From Bradymonadales bacterium (lineage in GTDB: Bacteria; Myxococcota_A; Bradymonadia; JAFGEP01), in contig JAFGEP010000076.1 in assembly GCA_016931535.1 (NCBI GenBank), positions 1-64,000 of the forward strand: a stretch of DNA of 64,000 bases. Reading direction: 5' to 3'. The notes under the pieces are model-generated. The model saw only the letters and a program-made list of their open reading frames with translations. It did not search any database and had not been told where the DNA came from. A program made the translations under genes and the position numbers. How positions within the stretch are numbered: the first letter of the stretch is position 1; each line of letters opens with the position of its first letter. Positions 28,215 to 37,826 of the stretch are shown piece by piece.

Positions 28215-28503
28215 CTTTCCACCTCTGTCTGGCCCCCGCGCCCTTTCCTGCCTGGTCCCCGTACCAGCCGGAACAGGTCGTTGGAGACGGTTGGTCGAAG
28301 GAACTCCTCAATATGCAGAACCGGACGCAATTGGCAACCGACTTCGAGGGGATGCCAGAGGAAACCGGGGGTCCCGAGCCGCCAGGAGCGGGTCGGGACC
28401 GACATCGTGGAGGGGCTCCACCAGGAAAGGCGGGGACCGTCATCCCTGCCGGTCGAGCCGTTCCCGCTCACTTCGACGGTTGTGTGGGATGGGTCACTGC
28501 GGG

Positions 28504-29613
28504 TCAGGCCGTGTCGAATCCCCGGTCCCAGTCCTTGAAGACCGGATCGTGGCCGCGCTGGAGGATGACCCGAACCACCTCCTGCGAGCGGCGGTGATCT
28601 TCGATCTCGAACTGGCCGACCTCCCGTTCCGGTTCCAGGTATCCGGCGGGGTTGGTCCGCGATCCGGCGCTGAGCTGGGTGATGCCCAGGCCGATGAGGT
28701 TGTCGCGCAGCCTTGCCGGCTCCCGGGTGGACAGAACCAGCCCCACGTCGTCGTACACCAGCCGGCTGGCCAAGATCATCTTGACCAGGTCCCGATCCGA
28801 TACCGGGTGAGGGGGTTGGTAGCCGCCGACCGCCTGGCGCAGCCTGGGGAAGCTCAGGGTATAGAAGACCTCGGGGTATCGCTTTCGGAGATAGGCCAGG
28901 TGAGTGGCCACAGCCGTCATCTCGAAGGCGTAGTGGTTCAACCCCAAGAGCGCCCCCAGGCCGATCTTGCGGAAACCTGCCCGGGCTCCCTGCTCCACCG
29001 CTTCCAGCCGCCGGAGGAAATCCCGCTTGGGACCGCTGGGATGCACCTCCTCGTACACGCGGCGATCGTAGGTCTCCTGGTAAAGCGCCAATCCCTCGGC
29101 ACCCGCCTGGACCACCTGGCGATACTCCGCCTCGGTCATGGGATAGACCTCGATCGACACCGAGGGGAAGTACCGCTTCGCCAGCTCGACGCACTCCGCC
29201 AGGTAGGACACGGGAACCTTGTTGGGGGCCTCTCCGGTCAGCAGCAGGATGTGGCGCATCTCCATGGATCGGATGAGGATGAACTGGGCCTCGAGCTCCT
29301 CTGGCGTGCAGCTCTTGCGCGCGAACCGGTTCCGGTTCGAGAAACCGCAGTACACGCAGCCGTTGGTGCATTCGTTCGAGATGTACAACGGGATGTATAG
29401 CTGGATGGTCTTCCCGAACTTCATGGCGGTTCGGCGCCGAGCTTTGATCGCCATCTCCTCCAGGAAACGGTCGGCTGCGGCAGAGAGCAGTACCGGCAGG
29501 TCATCGGGGCAGGCGGACGCCTTGCGCAGCACCCGTTGTACGGTCTCGGGAGTCGCCCTTCGCCAGCGCTCCAGCACCGTTTCCTTGTCCGGGATTTGCT
29601 CGACAAAGCTCAT
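28504..29613 (-). CDS. thiH: 2-iminoacetate synthase (radical SAM)
   Basis: 369 residues. It cleaves tyrosine to dehydroglycine for the thiazole of thiamine, using SAM and a [4Fe-4S] cluster. The radical SAM CxxxCxxC motif is ECTNGCVYC with Cys82, 86 and 89. Later GLGALLGLNHYAFEM and LSAGSRTNPAGYLE segments match ThiH. It is anaerobic-type, in contrast to ThiO. ThiG is just upstream (176 bases). ThiS and ThiF are not in the window. Confidence 0.92.
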   Translation of the reverse strand: MSFVEQIPDKETVLERWRRATPETVQRVLRKASACPDDLPVLLSAAADRFLEEMAIKARRRTAMKFGKTIQLYIPLYISNECTNGCVYCGFSNRNRFARKSCTPEELEAQFILIRSMEMRHILLLTGEAPNKVPVSYLAECVELAKRYFPSVSIEVYPMTEAEYRQVVQAGAEGLALYQETYDRRVYEEVHPSGPKRDFLRRLEAVEQGARAGFRKIGLGALLGLNHYAFEMTAVATHLAYLRKRYPEVFYTLSFPRLRQAVGGYQPPHPVSDRDLVKMILASRLVYDDVGLVLSTREPARLRDNLIGLGITQLSAGSRTNPAGYLEPEREVGQFEIEDHRRSQEVVRVILQRGHDPVFKDWDRGFDTA

Positions 29614-29789
29614 CGATCGCCCCAGCGCTCGTTCAGCTCCACACGCTCAGTATACACCAGTCGGGGTGGAATGACTCCGACCGATCATCTCTCCCATTTC
29701 GTTCCGGCAGAGGGATCGACCTTTTGATGGGGCGGGGTGCCAAGTCGGGTGTGGTCCGTTACCCGAGGCCGACCTGGAGCAGCGGCAGC

Positions 29790-30575
29790 CTACTCGTCGA
29801 GAAAGCCGGTCAGGGGGCTGGAGGCCTCCGCCTTGGTCTTCTCCGCGGCCATGCCGGCCAGAAAAGCCTCCCGGCCCGCCATCACCCCCAGACGGAAGGC
29901 GTCTGCCATCCGGCCCGGCTGCTCGGCAATGGCAATGGCGGTGTTCACCAGCACGGCGTCGGCCCCCATCTCCATGGCCAGAGCGGCGTGCGACGGCGAA
30001 CCCAGGCCGGCATCGACCACCACCGGTACCCCGCTCTGCTCGATGATGATGGCCACCAACTCCCGTGTCTTCAACCCGCGGTTGGAGCCGATGGGAGCCC
30101 CGAGCGGCATCACCGTCGCGCAGCCTGCCTCTTCCAGGCGTCTGGCGAGCATCGGGTCGGCGTTGATGTACGGCAGCACGGTGAAGCCGTCTTTGACCAG
30201 CATCTCGGCGGCTCGCAGGGTTTCCACCGGATCGGGCAGCAGGTAGTTGGGTTCGGGGGTGACCTCCAGCTTGACCCAGGAAGACAGGCCGGCAGCTCGC
30301 GCCAGGCGTGCGATCTTGACCGCCTCCTCCGCATTTCTGGCTCCCGAGGTGTTGGGCAGCAACAGCAGGCGTTGGGGGTCGATGAAGTCCAGGATGTTGT
30401 AACGGTGATCCTCGAACTCCATGCGGCGGATGGCGACCGTGACGATCTCGGTCTGGCTGGTCTCGATCGCTTCCTGCATGTGCGCAGCGGAGGGGAACTT
30501 GCCCGTGCCCAAGATCAGCCGAGAGGAAAAAGACCTGCCGGCGATGGTCAGTTTGTCCGCGATGTTGGCTGTCAA
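29790..30575 (-). CDS. thiG: Thiazole synthase
   Basis: 261 residues, a TIM barrel. It forms the thiazole phosphate from deoxyxylulose phosphate, dehydroglycine and ThiS thiocarboxylate. Characteristic segments are [10 protein letters not shown], the Lys in WVKLEV, and [16 protein letters not shown] with [12 protein letters not shown]. It starts with TTG at 30575, where AGAGGA lies 7 bases upstream; no ATG fits. It is 55 bases downstream of the kor gamma-subunit gene, so it may be the last part of that transcript. No TPP riboswitch motif was seen. Confidence 0.92.
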   Translation of the reverse strand: MTANIADKLTIAGRSFSSRLILGTGKFPSAAHMQEAIETSQTEIVTVAIRRMEFEDHRYNILDFIDPQRLLLLPNTSGARNAEEAVKIARLARAAGLSSWVKLEVTPEPNYLLPDPVETLRAAEMLVKDGFTVLPYINADPMLARRLEEAGCATVMPLGAPIGSNRGLKTRELVAIIIEQSGVPVVVDAGLGSPSHAALAMEMGADAVLVNTAIAIAEQPGRMADAFRLGVMAGREAFLAGMAAEKTKAEASSPLTGFLDE

Positions 30576-30630
30576 GATGATGTCCTCTTGTGAGAGCTGG
30601 TCAGGCGGAATCCGACCTGGGAAAGGGCGA

Positions 30631-31188
30631 TCAGGCGTCGGACTTGCCGAGCAGCTCCAGTCCGTAGTGGTACCCCCGTTTCAGCGCCTGTCTGTTCAAG
30701 TAGAAGGTGCTGGGCGGCACCGAGCTTCGCAGCGACTCCAGGGCCGCTTTGAAGCTGATCAGGCCGGTGATGGCGGTGAAGAAACCCACCATCACGATGT
30801 TCTGTACGATCGACCGTCCGATCTCCTCGGCCAGGCGGGTGGCTGGGATCCCATAGGCCTTGATGGTCGGCCGGATCTCGCCCGGGTTCACCAGCTCGCT
30901 TTCGTATAGCAAGGAACCCCCCTCGACCAGGTCGGGGGCGAACTTGAGGTAGGCCTCCTGGCTCATGGCCACCAGCAACGACATCTGGTGTACGTAGGGG
31001 TACATCACCTCCCGGTCGGAGATGATCAGCCCGGCATAGCAAGCACCCCCGCGGGCTTCCGGGCCAAAGTTCTGGGTGAGGGTGGCAAACTTGTTGTCGT
31101 GGATGGCGGCCGCCTGGCCGACGATCATGCCGGCCAGGATGATGCCCTGGCCGCCGAATCCGGCGAAACGAAGCTCGGTCATGCCCAT
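30631..31188 (-). CDS. korC: 2-oxoacid:ferredoxin oxidoreductase, gamma subunit
   Basis: 185 residues. The gamma subunit contributes to the CoA/active-site domain. The [11 protein letters not shown] and [17 protein letters not shown] motifs are characteristic. The ATG at 31188 follows AGGGGGA and overlaps the beta-subunit gene by 10 bases. An in-frame extension to 31428 is only shadow sequence. With the other genes it forms a korDABG-type complex converting 2-oxoglutarate (or a related 2-oxoacid) and CoA to acyl-CoA, or the reverse, using reduced ferredoxin. Confidence 0.85.
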   Translation of the reverse strand: MGMTELRFAGFGGQGIILAGMIVGQAAAIHDNKFATLTQNFGPEARGGACYAGLIISDREVMYPYVHQMSLLVAMSQEAYLKFAPDLVEGGSLLYESELVNPGEIRPTIKAYGIPATRLAEEIGRSIVQNIVMVGFFTAITGLISFKAALESLRSSVPPSTFYLNRQALKRGYHYGLELLGKSDA

Positions 31189-32039
31189 GGTGTCCCCCTG
31201 TACTCCCGATAGGCGTTGCCCAGAGCTTTCGCATGTTGGCGGTTCATGGCCTCCAGCCAGGTCTCCCGGTTGCGATCCACGAATCGTCCCACGATGATCT
31301 GGTCCTGGTAGTGGAGATCGACCTCGCGGGTATCGCAGCCTTTTTTGATCACCGATCGCTCCTTGTAAAAGCGCATGCGGTCCAGGCCGTCTCCCAGCCG
31401 GTTGCGCCGTTCGTACAAGGTGGGGCAAGAGCTGAGCACCTCGATGAAACGGAACCCTTTCTGCTTGAAGGCCTGGAGGATCGACTTCTTCAGCTGCATG
31501 ACATGGAAGGTGGTCCAGCGGGCCACGTAGGTCGCACCGCAGCTATCGGCCAGGAAGGGCAGGTTGAACGGTTGCTCGAACGCGCCATAAGGGCTGGTCG
31601 ACTGGATGGAGGGGGGAGGGCTGGTAGGTGCGATCTGGCCGCCGGTCATGGCGTAGGTCAGGTTGTTGATGCAGATCACCAGCAGGTCCACGTTGCGTCG
31701 CGCCGCATGGATGAAGTGGTTTCCGCCGATGGAGAAGAGATCGCCGTCTCCGCTGAACACCACCACGGTGAGCTCCGGGTTGGCCAGCTTGAGCCCGGTG
31801 GCGAAGGGGATGGCCCGGCCGTGGGTGGTGTGGAAGGAGTCCAGCCGTACGTATCCCGCCACCCGTCCCGAGCAGCCGATACCCGACACGATGGACAGCT
31901 TGTCCAGATCCATCTGGGATTCCAGCACCGCTCGGGCGAAGGTGTTGACCGCCGTGCCGATTCCGCAGCCCGGACACCAGATGTGGGGCAACCGCTCCAT
32001 GCGGAGGATCGATCCCAGGGGATGGAGTTCGTCGTTCAC
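31179..32039 (-). CDS. korB: 2-oxoacid:ferredoxin oxidoreductase, beta subunit (TPP-binding)
   Basis: 286 residues. The beta subunit binds thiamine diphosphate: GDGDLFSIGGNHF with a later INNLTYAMTGG (GDGx-NN TPP motif). An N-terminal CPGCG motif (residues 22-26) is typical. It starts at GTG, and the gene overlaps the alpha subunit by 4 bases (GTGA). The family preference for 2-oxoglutarate is inferred from overall similarity and cannot be fixed from sequence reading alone; pyruvate-type or other 2-oxoacids are possible. Confidence 0.88.
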   Translation of the reverse strand: MNDELHPLGSILRMERLPHIWCPGCGIGTAVNTFARAVLESQMDLDKLSIVSGIGCSGRVAGYVRLDSFHTTHGRAIPFATGLKLANPELTVVVFSGDGDLFSIGGNHFIHAARRNVDLLVICINNLTYAMTGGQIAPTSPPPSIQSTSPYGAFEQPFNLPFLADSCGATYVARWTTFHVMQLKKSILQAFKQKGFRFIEVLSSCPTLYERRNRLGDGLDRMRFYKERSVIKKGCDTREVDLHYQDQIIVGRFVDRNRETWLEAMNRQHAKALGNAYREYRGTPWA

Positions 32040-33193
32040 CGCACCGCCTCCTCGATGGCTGCCAGGATCTCTTCGGGCCGGTGGACCGTTCCGCCAGCAT
32101 GAGGGACCAGGACGGTCCGGGTCTTGCCCGCAACCAACCGCTCGACCTCCAACACGACCTGGCCGAGGTTCATCTCGGCCACCACCAGCGCCTTGACCTG
32201 GCTGGCCAGGGCTCTGATCTGGCGTTCGGGCAGGGGCCAGACCACGACCGGCCTCAGCTCACCCGCCAAGATCCCCTTCTCCCGCGCCATCTGTACCGCT
32301 CGGTGGGCCACCCGCGCGGTGATGCCGTAGGAGATCACGACGACTTCGGCATCCTCCAGGCCGTCCTGGCAGGACATCGCGATCTGCTCGGCGTTGCTCC
32401 GGATCTTCTCGGTGAGGCGATAGACCAGGGAGTGCTGGGCTTCGGCATTGATGACCGGATAGCCCTTCTCGTCGTGGGTCAGCCCGGTGACATGGAGGCG
32501 GTACCCATCCCCCGCCTTGACCATGTCCGGAACGAGATCCTCCTTGGGCTCGTACGGTCTGTACTCGCCCGGGACCTTGGCGGTCCAGCGGCGTGGGACC
32601 AGGTTGATCTGGCGGACCGGCGGGATCACGACCTTTTCCGTCATGTGCCCCACGCATTCATCCATCATCAGCATCACCGGAACCCGGTACTGCTCGGCCA
32701 GGTTGAACGCCTGGATCGTCAGGTCGAAGCACTCCTGGGCCGAGGCCGGCGAGAGGGCGATGATCTCGTAGTCTCCGTGGGATCCCCAGCGCGCCTGCAT
32801 CATGTCCGCCTGACCCGGAAGGGTGGGCAGACCGGTCGAGGGCCCGCCCCGCTGGACGTTGACAAACACGCAGGGGGTCTCGGTCATGCAGGCCAGGCCG
32901 ATATGCTCCATCATCAGGGAGAACCCGGGCCCGCTGGTGACCGTCATCGCCTTGGTCCCCGCCCAGACCGCGCCCTGGATGGCGATCGAGGCGGCGATCT
33001 CGTCCTCCATCTGGATGAAGAGCCCTCCGACCTGAGGGATCCGCCTGGCGAATCGCTCCACGATCTCGGTCGAGGGGGTGATCGGGTATCCGGCCACAAA
33101 CCGGCACCCGGCTGCCAGCGCACCTTCACAGCAGGCATGGTCCCCGTCGATGAAGTGCGCCCCTGTCAGTATCCCGCTGGGATCGGCTTTCAT
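32036..33193 (-). CDS. korA: 2-oxoacid:ferredoxin oxidoreductase, alpha subunit
   Basis: 385 residues. The ACCEGALAAGCRFVAGYPITPSTEI segment near the N-terminus, QMEDEIAASIAIQGAVWAG and GPGFSLMMEHIGLA match the alpha pyrimidine-binding domain family. The C-terminal half holds the second domain ending near VVEMNLGQVVLEVERLV. It follows the ferredoxin gene by 58 bases and overlaps the beta gene. Confidence 0.9.
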   Translation of the reverse strand: MKADPSGILTGAHFIDGDHACCEGALAAGCRFVAGYPITPSTEIVERFARRIPQVGGLFIQMEDEIAASIAIQGAVWAGTKAMTVTSGPGFSLMMEHIGLACMTETPCVFVNVQRGGPSTGLPTLPGQADMMQARWGSHGDYEIIALSPASAQECFDLTIQAFNLAEQYRVPVMLMMDECVGHMTEKVVIPPVRQINLVPRRWTAKVPGEYRPYEPKEDLVPDMVKAGDGYRLHVTGLTHDEKGYPVINAEAQHSLVYRLTEKIRSNAEQIAMSCQDGLEDAEVVVISYGITARVAHRAVQMAREKGILAGELRPVVVWPLPERQIRALASQVKALVVAEMNLGQVVLEVERLVAGKTRTVLVPHAGGTVHRPEEILAAIEEAVR

Positions 33194-33251
33194 CTGGTCG
33201 CTCTGCTCTTCACACGATAGCTATAGTTCAGGTCAGCATTTAGGCGTCTGC

Positions 33252-33527
33252 TCAACGGCTCGTCGGTTCGATCCGCTCGGCCCAGATGGCGAAATCCGGG
33301 CACATCATGCCGCACAGGTTGCAGCCCGTGCATCGCACCGGATCGACCAGGTGGGGAACATGCTGCCCTTTCTGGTTGAAATCCTGTCCGAACGCCAGGC
33401 AGTGCACCGGGCAGAACTCGACGCAGAAGCCGCAGCCCTTGCACCAGTCCTGCCGGATCACCAATCTGGCCTTGAGACGGGAAACCTTCGGCCTTTCGGA
33501 TGGGGTTACCTGGTGTTGTGTTGACAC
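33252..33527 (-). CDS. korD: Ferredoxin-like delta subunit of the 2-oxoacid oxidoreductase
   Basis: 91 residues with two [4Fe-4S] motifs: Cys29-32-35-39 (CKGCGFCVEFCP) and Cys66-69-72-76 (CTGCNLCGMMCP). It is the electron-carrying subunit of the complex. The only plausible start in the open frame is a GTG at 33527 with no clear Shine-Dalgarno. The order korD-A-B-G is the usual one. Confidence 0.88.
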   Translation of the reverse strand: MSTQHQVTPSERPKVSRLKARLVIRQDWCKGCGFCVEFCPVHCLAFGQDFNQKGQHVPHLVDPVRCTGCNLCGMMCPDFAIWAERIEPTSR

Positions 33528-33616
33528 GGCGATAAGGGGTTTTGGGGGGAGTATCCGAAGTAAGGAATCGTTGACCCTCGAATGGTTGGGCTCCTATCGG
33601 CCCCAAGCTCCCCTGC

Positions 33617-33644
33617 ACTCTACCACCGATTCAGTTGGTGTCAA
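33617..33644 (-). promoter_or_regulatory. Candidate sigma-70 promoter of the kor operon
   Basis: Minus strand: perfect TTGACA at 33639-33644, a 16-base spacer, then TAGAGT (4 of 6 match) at 33617-33622. It would start transcription near 33609, about 80 bases before the korD GTG. In this GC-rich sequence a perfect -35 in a divergent gap is suggestive. Confidence 0.45.
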
Positions 33645-33754
33645 CCAGGCCCGCTCCCTGGAATCCACCGCTTGCGCCCCGGCTTCGCTTCTGACATTCT
33701 TCCGGCAAACGTCCGTTGTTGGCGATTCTCCGGTGGTCGCCAGGAGGTTCGTCC

Positions 33755-34420
33755 GTGCTGGAACTGACACCCCTGATGGGAGCCGCGGCGGTTGGGCATG
33801 CACCCCGTGTCCGCCAGCTGCTCGATGCCGGCCACGATCCCAACGCACGCCGCACCAATGGGCGCACCGCCCTGATGGATGCCTGTGTGGGGGGATCGGT
33901 TGCGGTGGTTACTCTGCTGCTCGATGCAGGGGCCGACATCGATGCCCAGGACGCTCAGGGCTGGACCTCCCTGATGGTGGCCATCAGCCAGCGAAACGGT
34001 CCGGTGGTGGAGCTCCTGCTGGAGCGGGGTGCCGACCTCCATCTCGCGACCCAAAATGGGCAGACCGCCCTGTTACTGGCGGCTGCCACCGGCCAGCCCC
34101 GGATCGTCACCTGGCTGCTGGAGAGGGGGGGCGATCTCCTGGCGGCGCGCCAGGATGGCTACAATGCGCTCATGGCGGCAGGGCAGGGGGGGGACCTGGA
34201 TCTGGCCCGCCGATGCCTGGAAGCGGCCATCGAGGTCAACGCTCGTGACGAGTTCGGCACCACGGCGCTCATGTATGCCGCCGAGGGCGGTTTCCAGCCG
34301 CTGGTGGACCTGCTGCTGGCCCGGGGAGCCGACAAGGGGCTGCGGGACAAGGAGGGGCTCGACGCACGGGACTGGGCGTTGCGAGCGGAGCACCCTGAGG
34401 TCGCAGACACCCTGGCATGA
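33755..34420 (+). CDS. Ankyrin-repeat protein
   Basis: 221 residues. Six to seven ankyrin repeats span the whole protein (for example NGRTALMDACVGGSVAVVTLLLDAGADI, EFGTTALMYAAEGG). Ankyrin solenoids bind proteins; no other domain is seen. The GTG at 33755 is chosen over an in-frame ATG at 33716 because AGGAGG (33742-33747) is well placed. It lies 38 bases before the HEAT gene, so the two likely form an operon. Confidence 0.85.
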   Translation: MLELTPLMGAAAVGHAPRVRQLLDAGHDPNARRTNGRTALMDACVGGSVAVVTLLLDAGADIDAQDAQGWTSLMVAISQRNGPVVELLLERGADLHLATQNGQTALLLAAATGQPRIVTWLLERGGDLLAARQDGYNALMAAGQGGDLDLARRCLEAAIEVNARDEFGTTALMYAAEGGFQPLVDLLLARGADKGLRDKEGLDARDWALRAEHPEVADTLA

Positions 34421-34458
34421 ATGTCTGTCTGCGCCCGGACCAGAACAAGGGACCCATC

Positions 34459-35640
34459 ATGGCGACGACACAGGAAAAGCAGATCCTCTCCCAGAAGCTG
34501 GAAGACCCGGACCCGGCGGTTCGACTGGACGCGGCCCGACGCTTCCTCGTCCTGGCCCGCACCCGAGACAACATCTATTCCTGCAAACCAGCGCTCCGAA
34601 AGGCGATCGACGATCCCGATCCCGCCGTGCGCAAAATGGCGGCGCTCGCTCTGGTGGCCGACCTCTGGGCCTATGGTGCGCTCCAGCACGCCGTTCCCCT
34701 GATCGAGCAGGGTCTGGCGGCCGATGATGAAGAAGAACGGCAGGACACCCTCCACCGCCTGCTGGAGGCGGCCAGGCAGTACCAGGATATCCAGGCCTCT
34801 GCCCCCCCCATGGTCGGGCTGTTGGTCCGCGCGCTGAAGAAACCGGACCGCGACACCCGGTTGGCGGCGCTGCATGCGCTGGGGCAGGCAGCTGCCTACG
34901 GGGCGGATATCCGGCCGGCTGTTCCCGATCTCATGCAGCTGATGACGCTCAGCGACGAGGGCATGATGGCGTCCGCGGCCGCCGATCTATGGTTTGCCAC
35001 CCTCCAGGGATCCGACCTGACCATCCTCTGCCCCGTCCTGGAAAGCTACTTGTACAACCCCAGCACCGCGGTTCGCTACAAGACCGCCCATCTGCTGACC
35101 GGCCACTACCTTCTGAAAGGGCACGGCGAAGCGCTCGAGCGCCTGGCCGGCTGGGAAGAGGGGTACGATGTCCGTGAAGGGGTGGTCGATGGTCTGGCCG
35201 CCCTGGCTTCAGAGGGGGTCGAGCTGGCGGTCGCTCTTCCCGCTCTTTGCCGGGCGCTGCAAGATTCTGCCGGCGGGGTCGTGCATGGCGCGGTGGAAGC
35301 CTTCGCCCAGGCCGCCTGCCACCAGGTGGACCTCAGCCCGGCCCTTCCCGCTCTTCGCCAGGCGCTGGACCGGATCCAGTACTCCGACCAGGGTTGGACC
35401 TTCGGTCTGGACATCATCGGCCACTCCGATCTGCGCGCACAGAACGCGGTGCTGGATGTGGCGCGCCTGATGGCCTGTTATTTCATCGGACGCGACGACT
35501 GGGGTTCCATCCGCTCCCTGTTGGAAGATTCCAGGCCGATGGTGCAAGCCGGGGCTCAGCAGGCGCTCCGGAAGGCCGAGAAGGAGTCCAAAGACGATGC
35601 CCGCCTGGAAGAGATCCGGCGGCTTCTGGCTCTTCCCTGA
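34459..35640 (+). CDS. HEAT-repeat protein
   Basis: 393 residues made of repeated helix pairs (PDPAVRLDAARRF, PDPAVRKMAALAL, RDTRLAALHALG, GVVHGAVEAFAQ). It is a scaffold or phycobilisome-lyase-like HEAT solenoid without catalytic residues. The ATG at 34459 has AAGGGA 6-7 bases upstream; an in-frame ATG at 34417 overlaps the ankyrin gene by 4 bases and is the alternative, so the pair may be translationally coupled. Confidence 0.8.
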   Translation: MATTQEKQILSQKLEDPDPAVRLDAARRFLVLARTRDNIYSCKPALRKAIDDPDPAVRKMAALALVADLWAYGALQHAVPLIEQGLAADDEEERQDTLHRLLEAARQYQDIQASAPPMVGLLVRALKKPDRDTRLAALHALGQAAAYGADIRPAVPDLMQLMTLSDEGMMASAAADLWFATLQGSDLTILCPVLESYLYNPSTAVRYKTAHLLTGHYLLKGHGEALERLAGWEEGYDVREGVVDGLAALASEGVELAVALPALCRALQDSAGGVVHGAVEAFAQAACHQVDLSPALPALRQALDRIQYSDQGWTFGLDIIGHSDLRAQNAVLDVARLMACYFIGRDDWGSIRSLLEDSRPMVQAGAQQALRKAEKESKDDARLEEIRRLLALP

Positions 35641-35732
35641 GACTCGGCCTTTACTCCCGAGAGGAGACCGCGGCTTGGCCGTCCAGGCATTCGATGTTCG
35701 AGCTGGCTCCCGAGGGGTGACGGTGTGATCGA

Positions 35733-35747
35733 GCCACCGGAGGTGGC
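35733..35747. terminator. Weak hairpin between convergent genes
   Basis: GCCACC and GGTGGC flank a 3-base loop, in the gap between the HEAT gene (plus) and the DUF4157 gene (minus). There is no T run, so it is a weak candidate. Confidence 0.25.
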
Positions 35748-35769
35748 GGATGGAGAATCAGACAGCCCG

Positions 35770-37734
35770 CTAGGCCAGTCCGGCGGCCACCGCGTCGGAG
35801 GAGGGAGCGCTGGCGTCGATGCCCGGTATCCCGGCATACTTGGGATCATTGAACAGAGCCATGATGGCCGGGACGGCGTCCAGCCCGTACTTGAGGATGC
35901 TCCGGTAGTTGCCGGGCTCGTACTGGACGCTGGTGTTCATGGCAGCGGCGGCCATGATCTCGTGGAAGCTGTGGGCTCCCGCCGTCTGCAGGTGTGCCAG
36001 GCAGGCGAGCTGGTACTTGAAGACGTCGATCTCGCTGGTACAGCCGAACATCTTGGCGACCTCGTGCAGGTCGGTGGTGGTCCCCGAGATCCCGGCCGCC
36101 AACGGCATGTTGTAGATGGTGCGGGCGTCCTGGATGAACTTCTGGGATTCGTCCAGGGTGTACTGCTCGATACCCCGGCTGTGCCGCTGGCCCAGCCCGG
36201 CCGCCTCCTCCTCGGGGGTCAAGGCGGGGGTCGTCGGCACGTTCTCTTCGGCCGCGATCCCGACCGAATGCTCGGCCCGGCGGCTGGAGTCTGCCAGCCG
36301 CGTATCGTACCGCATGCCTGCGGGTAGAGGCGCCGTCGGGTCGTAGCCACCCTTCTTGGTGTTGAACCCCTTGCGCTGGTCGTAGCGGCCCCGGGCTGCC
36401 CGGCTGCCCTCGCCCAGCGTGGGGTTCTCCACCACATCGCCGGTGGCGGTCTGCTCGACCCCGAAGGGGTTCTCTCCGCCCGCGCCCGGCAGGCGCAGGT
36501 GCTTCAGGTTGGGCGCGGAGGCCCGGGCGAGCTGGGAGTCCCCGAACTCCTTGCGCCGTGCTGCCATCTCCTGCATCTCGGTGATGTAGGTCTGTGCCGG
36601 GGAAACGCCGGCCACCGGCACGGCGTCCGCCTTGTCCAGGATCTTGTCCAGAAAGCACTGGTGCGCCAGCATATGGTTCTGGATGGTGCCGGTGCCCTCC
36701 TTGAGCAGATCCAGCATCTTGCCGAAGTACTCCTCCTCGTTGCTCAGGTTGTCGACGATCCGACCGTAGAACACATCGGGCAGGTTGTCCCCGTGCATGA
36801 AGCTCATGGCCTTGAAGGACTCCTCCATGACCTTCTTCTCCTCCTGCCCCAACACCTCCGCCTTGGCTTGCAGGTAGCGATAGATCCCGTGCGAGACCCG
36901 CTCCACCACCGGGCGGTAGAACTCCTGGGCCATCAGGAGCGCCCTGCCCAGCGCCACCTCGAACTCCACCTTGAGCGCCGGATTGAAGTTGGTGTCGCGC
37001 GCCCCGCCAAACCGCCCTTCCGCCACCGAGCGGACGCTTTGCTCGCCGGCGGGCGTGCTGACCGTGGCGGTATCCACGTCGCCCGCATACCGCTGCACCG
37101 GCCGGTCGAAGCGCCCCTGGACCGGTCCCATCTGGGAGAGCAGACCCGACGCATCCTCTCCCTGAACGACCCTGTCGGCCACGGCATCCGCGTGGCGCTC
37201 GTAGGTGTCGCCGACCTGGCCCACGCCCTGGCTCAAGCTCACCCCATGCTGCTGCTGGATGACATGGGCCGCTTCGTGAGCTGCCGTGTGGAGATCGGGG
37301 GTCGACTTGAAGGCCACGTGGTCGCCGGTCGCGTAGGCGCTGGCGCCCATGGCCTCACTGGCCTTGGAGGCCTGGCTGCCCGTGTGGGCCTTGACCCCCG
37401 AGACGTCGTAAGCACCGAAGCTGGACTGGATGGCGTTCAGGTGAGGCAGGGAGCTGGATGGACCTTGCAGTCCATCACGGGCCAAAGACTTGATCTCCGA
37501 CGCCCTGGCTCCCGGATCCCCTGCCATCTGGACCGGCTGGCTCGGCCGATCCGGCACTCCGGACTGGCTGAAGGAAACGGGCAAGGGCGGTCGCACCCGA
37601 TCCATCTGGACCTCGATCGGGAGGTCGGCGAGCTCCTGCTGAAACTGCAACGAGATCCCTGGCTCTGTCGCGGACGATTCGGGCACCGCCCGCATGCTGT
37701 CTTGAACCGGCGATTGCTTTAGCTGATCGGCCAT
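35770..37734 (-). CDS. DUF4157 (eCIS core metallopeptidase-like domain) protein
   Basis: 654 residues. After an N-terminal disordered region (1-90), residues about 105-200 match the DUF4157 domain: FGAYDVSGVKAHTGSQ, ASAYATGDHVAFKS, the zinc-like motif HEAAH (His153, Glu154, His157), then VGDTYERHADAVADRV with further acidic and His residues. DUF4157 proteins are often encoded near extracellular contractile injection systems and can be toxins or substrates. No injection machinery genes are in this window. The C-terminal 450 residues are unassigned, mostly helical. It is divergent from an FGE-like lipoprotein gene. Confidence 0.85.
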   Translation of the reverse strand: MADQLKQSPVQDSMRAVPESSATEPGISLQFQQELADLPIEVQMDRVRPPLPVSFSQSGVPDRPSQPVQMAGDPGARASEIKSLARDGLQGPSSSLPHLNAIQSSFGAYDVSGVKAHTGSQASKASEAMGASAYATGDHVAFKSTPDLHTAAHEAAHVIQQQHGVSLSQGVGQVGDTYERHADAVADRVVQGEDASGLLSQMGPVQGRFDRPVQRYAGDVDTATVSTPAGEQSVRSVAEGRFGGARDTNFNPALKVEFEVALGRALLMAQEFYRPVVERVSHGIYRYLQAKAEVLGQEEKKVMEESFKAMSFMHGDNLPDVFYGRIVDNLSNEEEYFGKMLDLLKEGTGTIQNHMLAHQCFLDKILDKADAVPVAGVSPAQTYITEMQEMAARRKEFGDSQLARASAPNLKHLRLPGAGGENPFGVEQTATGDVVENPTLGEGSRAARGRYDQRKGFNTKKGGYDPTAPLPAGMRYDTRLADSSRRAEHSVGIAAEENVPTTPALTPEEEAAGLGQRHSRGIEQYTLDESQKFIQDARTIYNMPLAAGISGTTTDLHEVAKMFGCTSEIDVFKYQLACLAHLQTAGAHSFHEIMAAAAMNTSVQYEPGNYRSILKYGLDAVPAIMALFNDPKYAGIPGIDASAPSSDAVAAGLA

Positions 37735-37783
37735 CTGCCTGGCTCCCTGGAAGTGCTCAGTGGGTTACACAACACCAAGAGAA

Positions 37784-37811
37784 AACATAACCCTTTCTTT
37801 CCACGATACAA
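37784..37811 (-). promoter_or_regulatory. Weak promoter candidate for the DUF4157 gene
   Basis: Minus strand: TTGTAT at 37806-37811 (3 of 6), a 16-base spacer, TATGTT at 37784-37789 (4 of 6), in an unusually AT-rich gap about 50 bases upstream of the gene. Confidence 0.25.
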
Positions 37812-37814
37812 GGT

Positions 37815-37826
37815 GGTGTATACACC
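37815..37826. promoter_or_regulatory. Perfect 12-bp palindrome GGTGTATACACC
   Basis: The palindrome lies in the AT-rich 246-base gap between the divergent DUF4157 and FGE-like genes, just upstream of the candidate minus-strand -35. Palindromes of this length in such a position are typical of dimeric repressor operators, but no regulator gene is adjacent. Confidence 0.35.

Noticed and set aside
30576..30630. Possible TPP riboswitch upstream of thiG
   Set aside because: The gap is only 55 bases and no CTGAGA-type conserved core is present.
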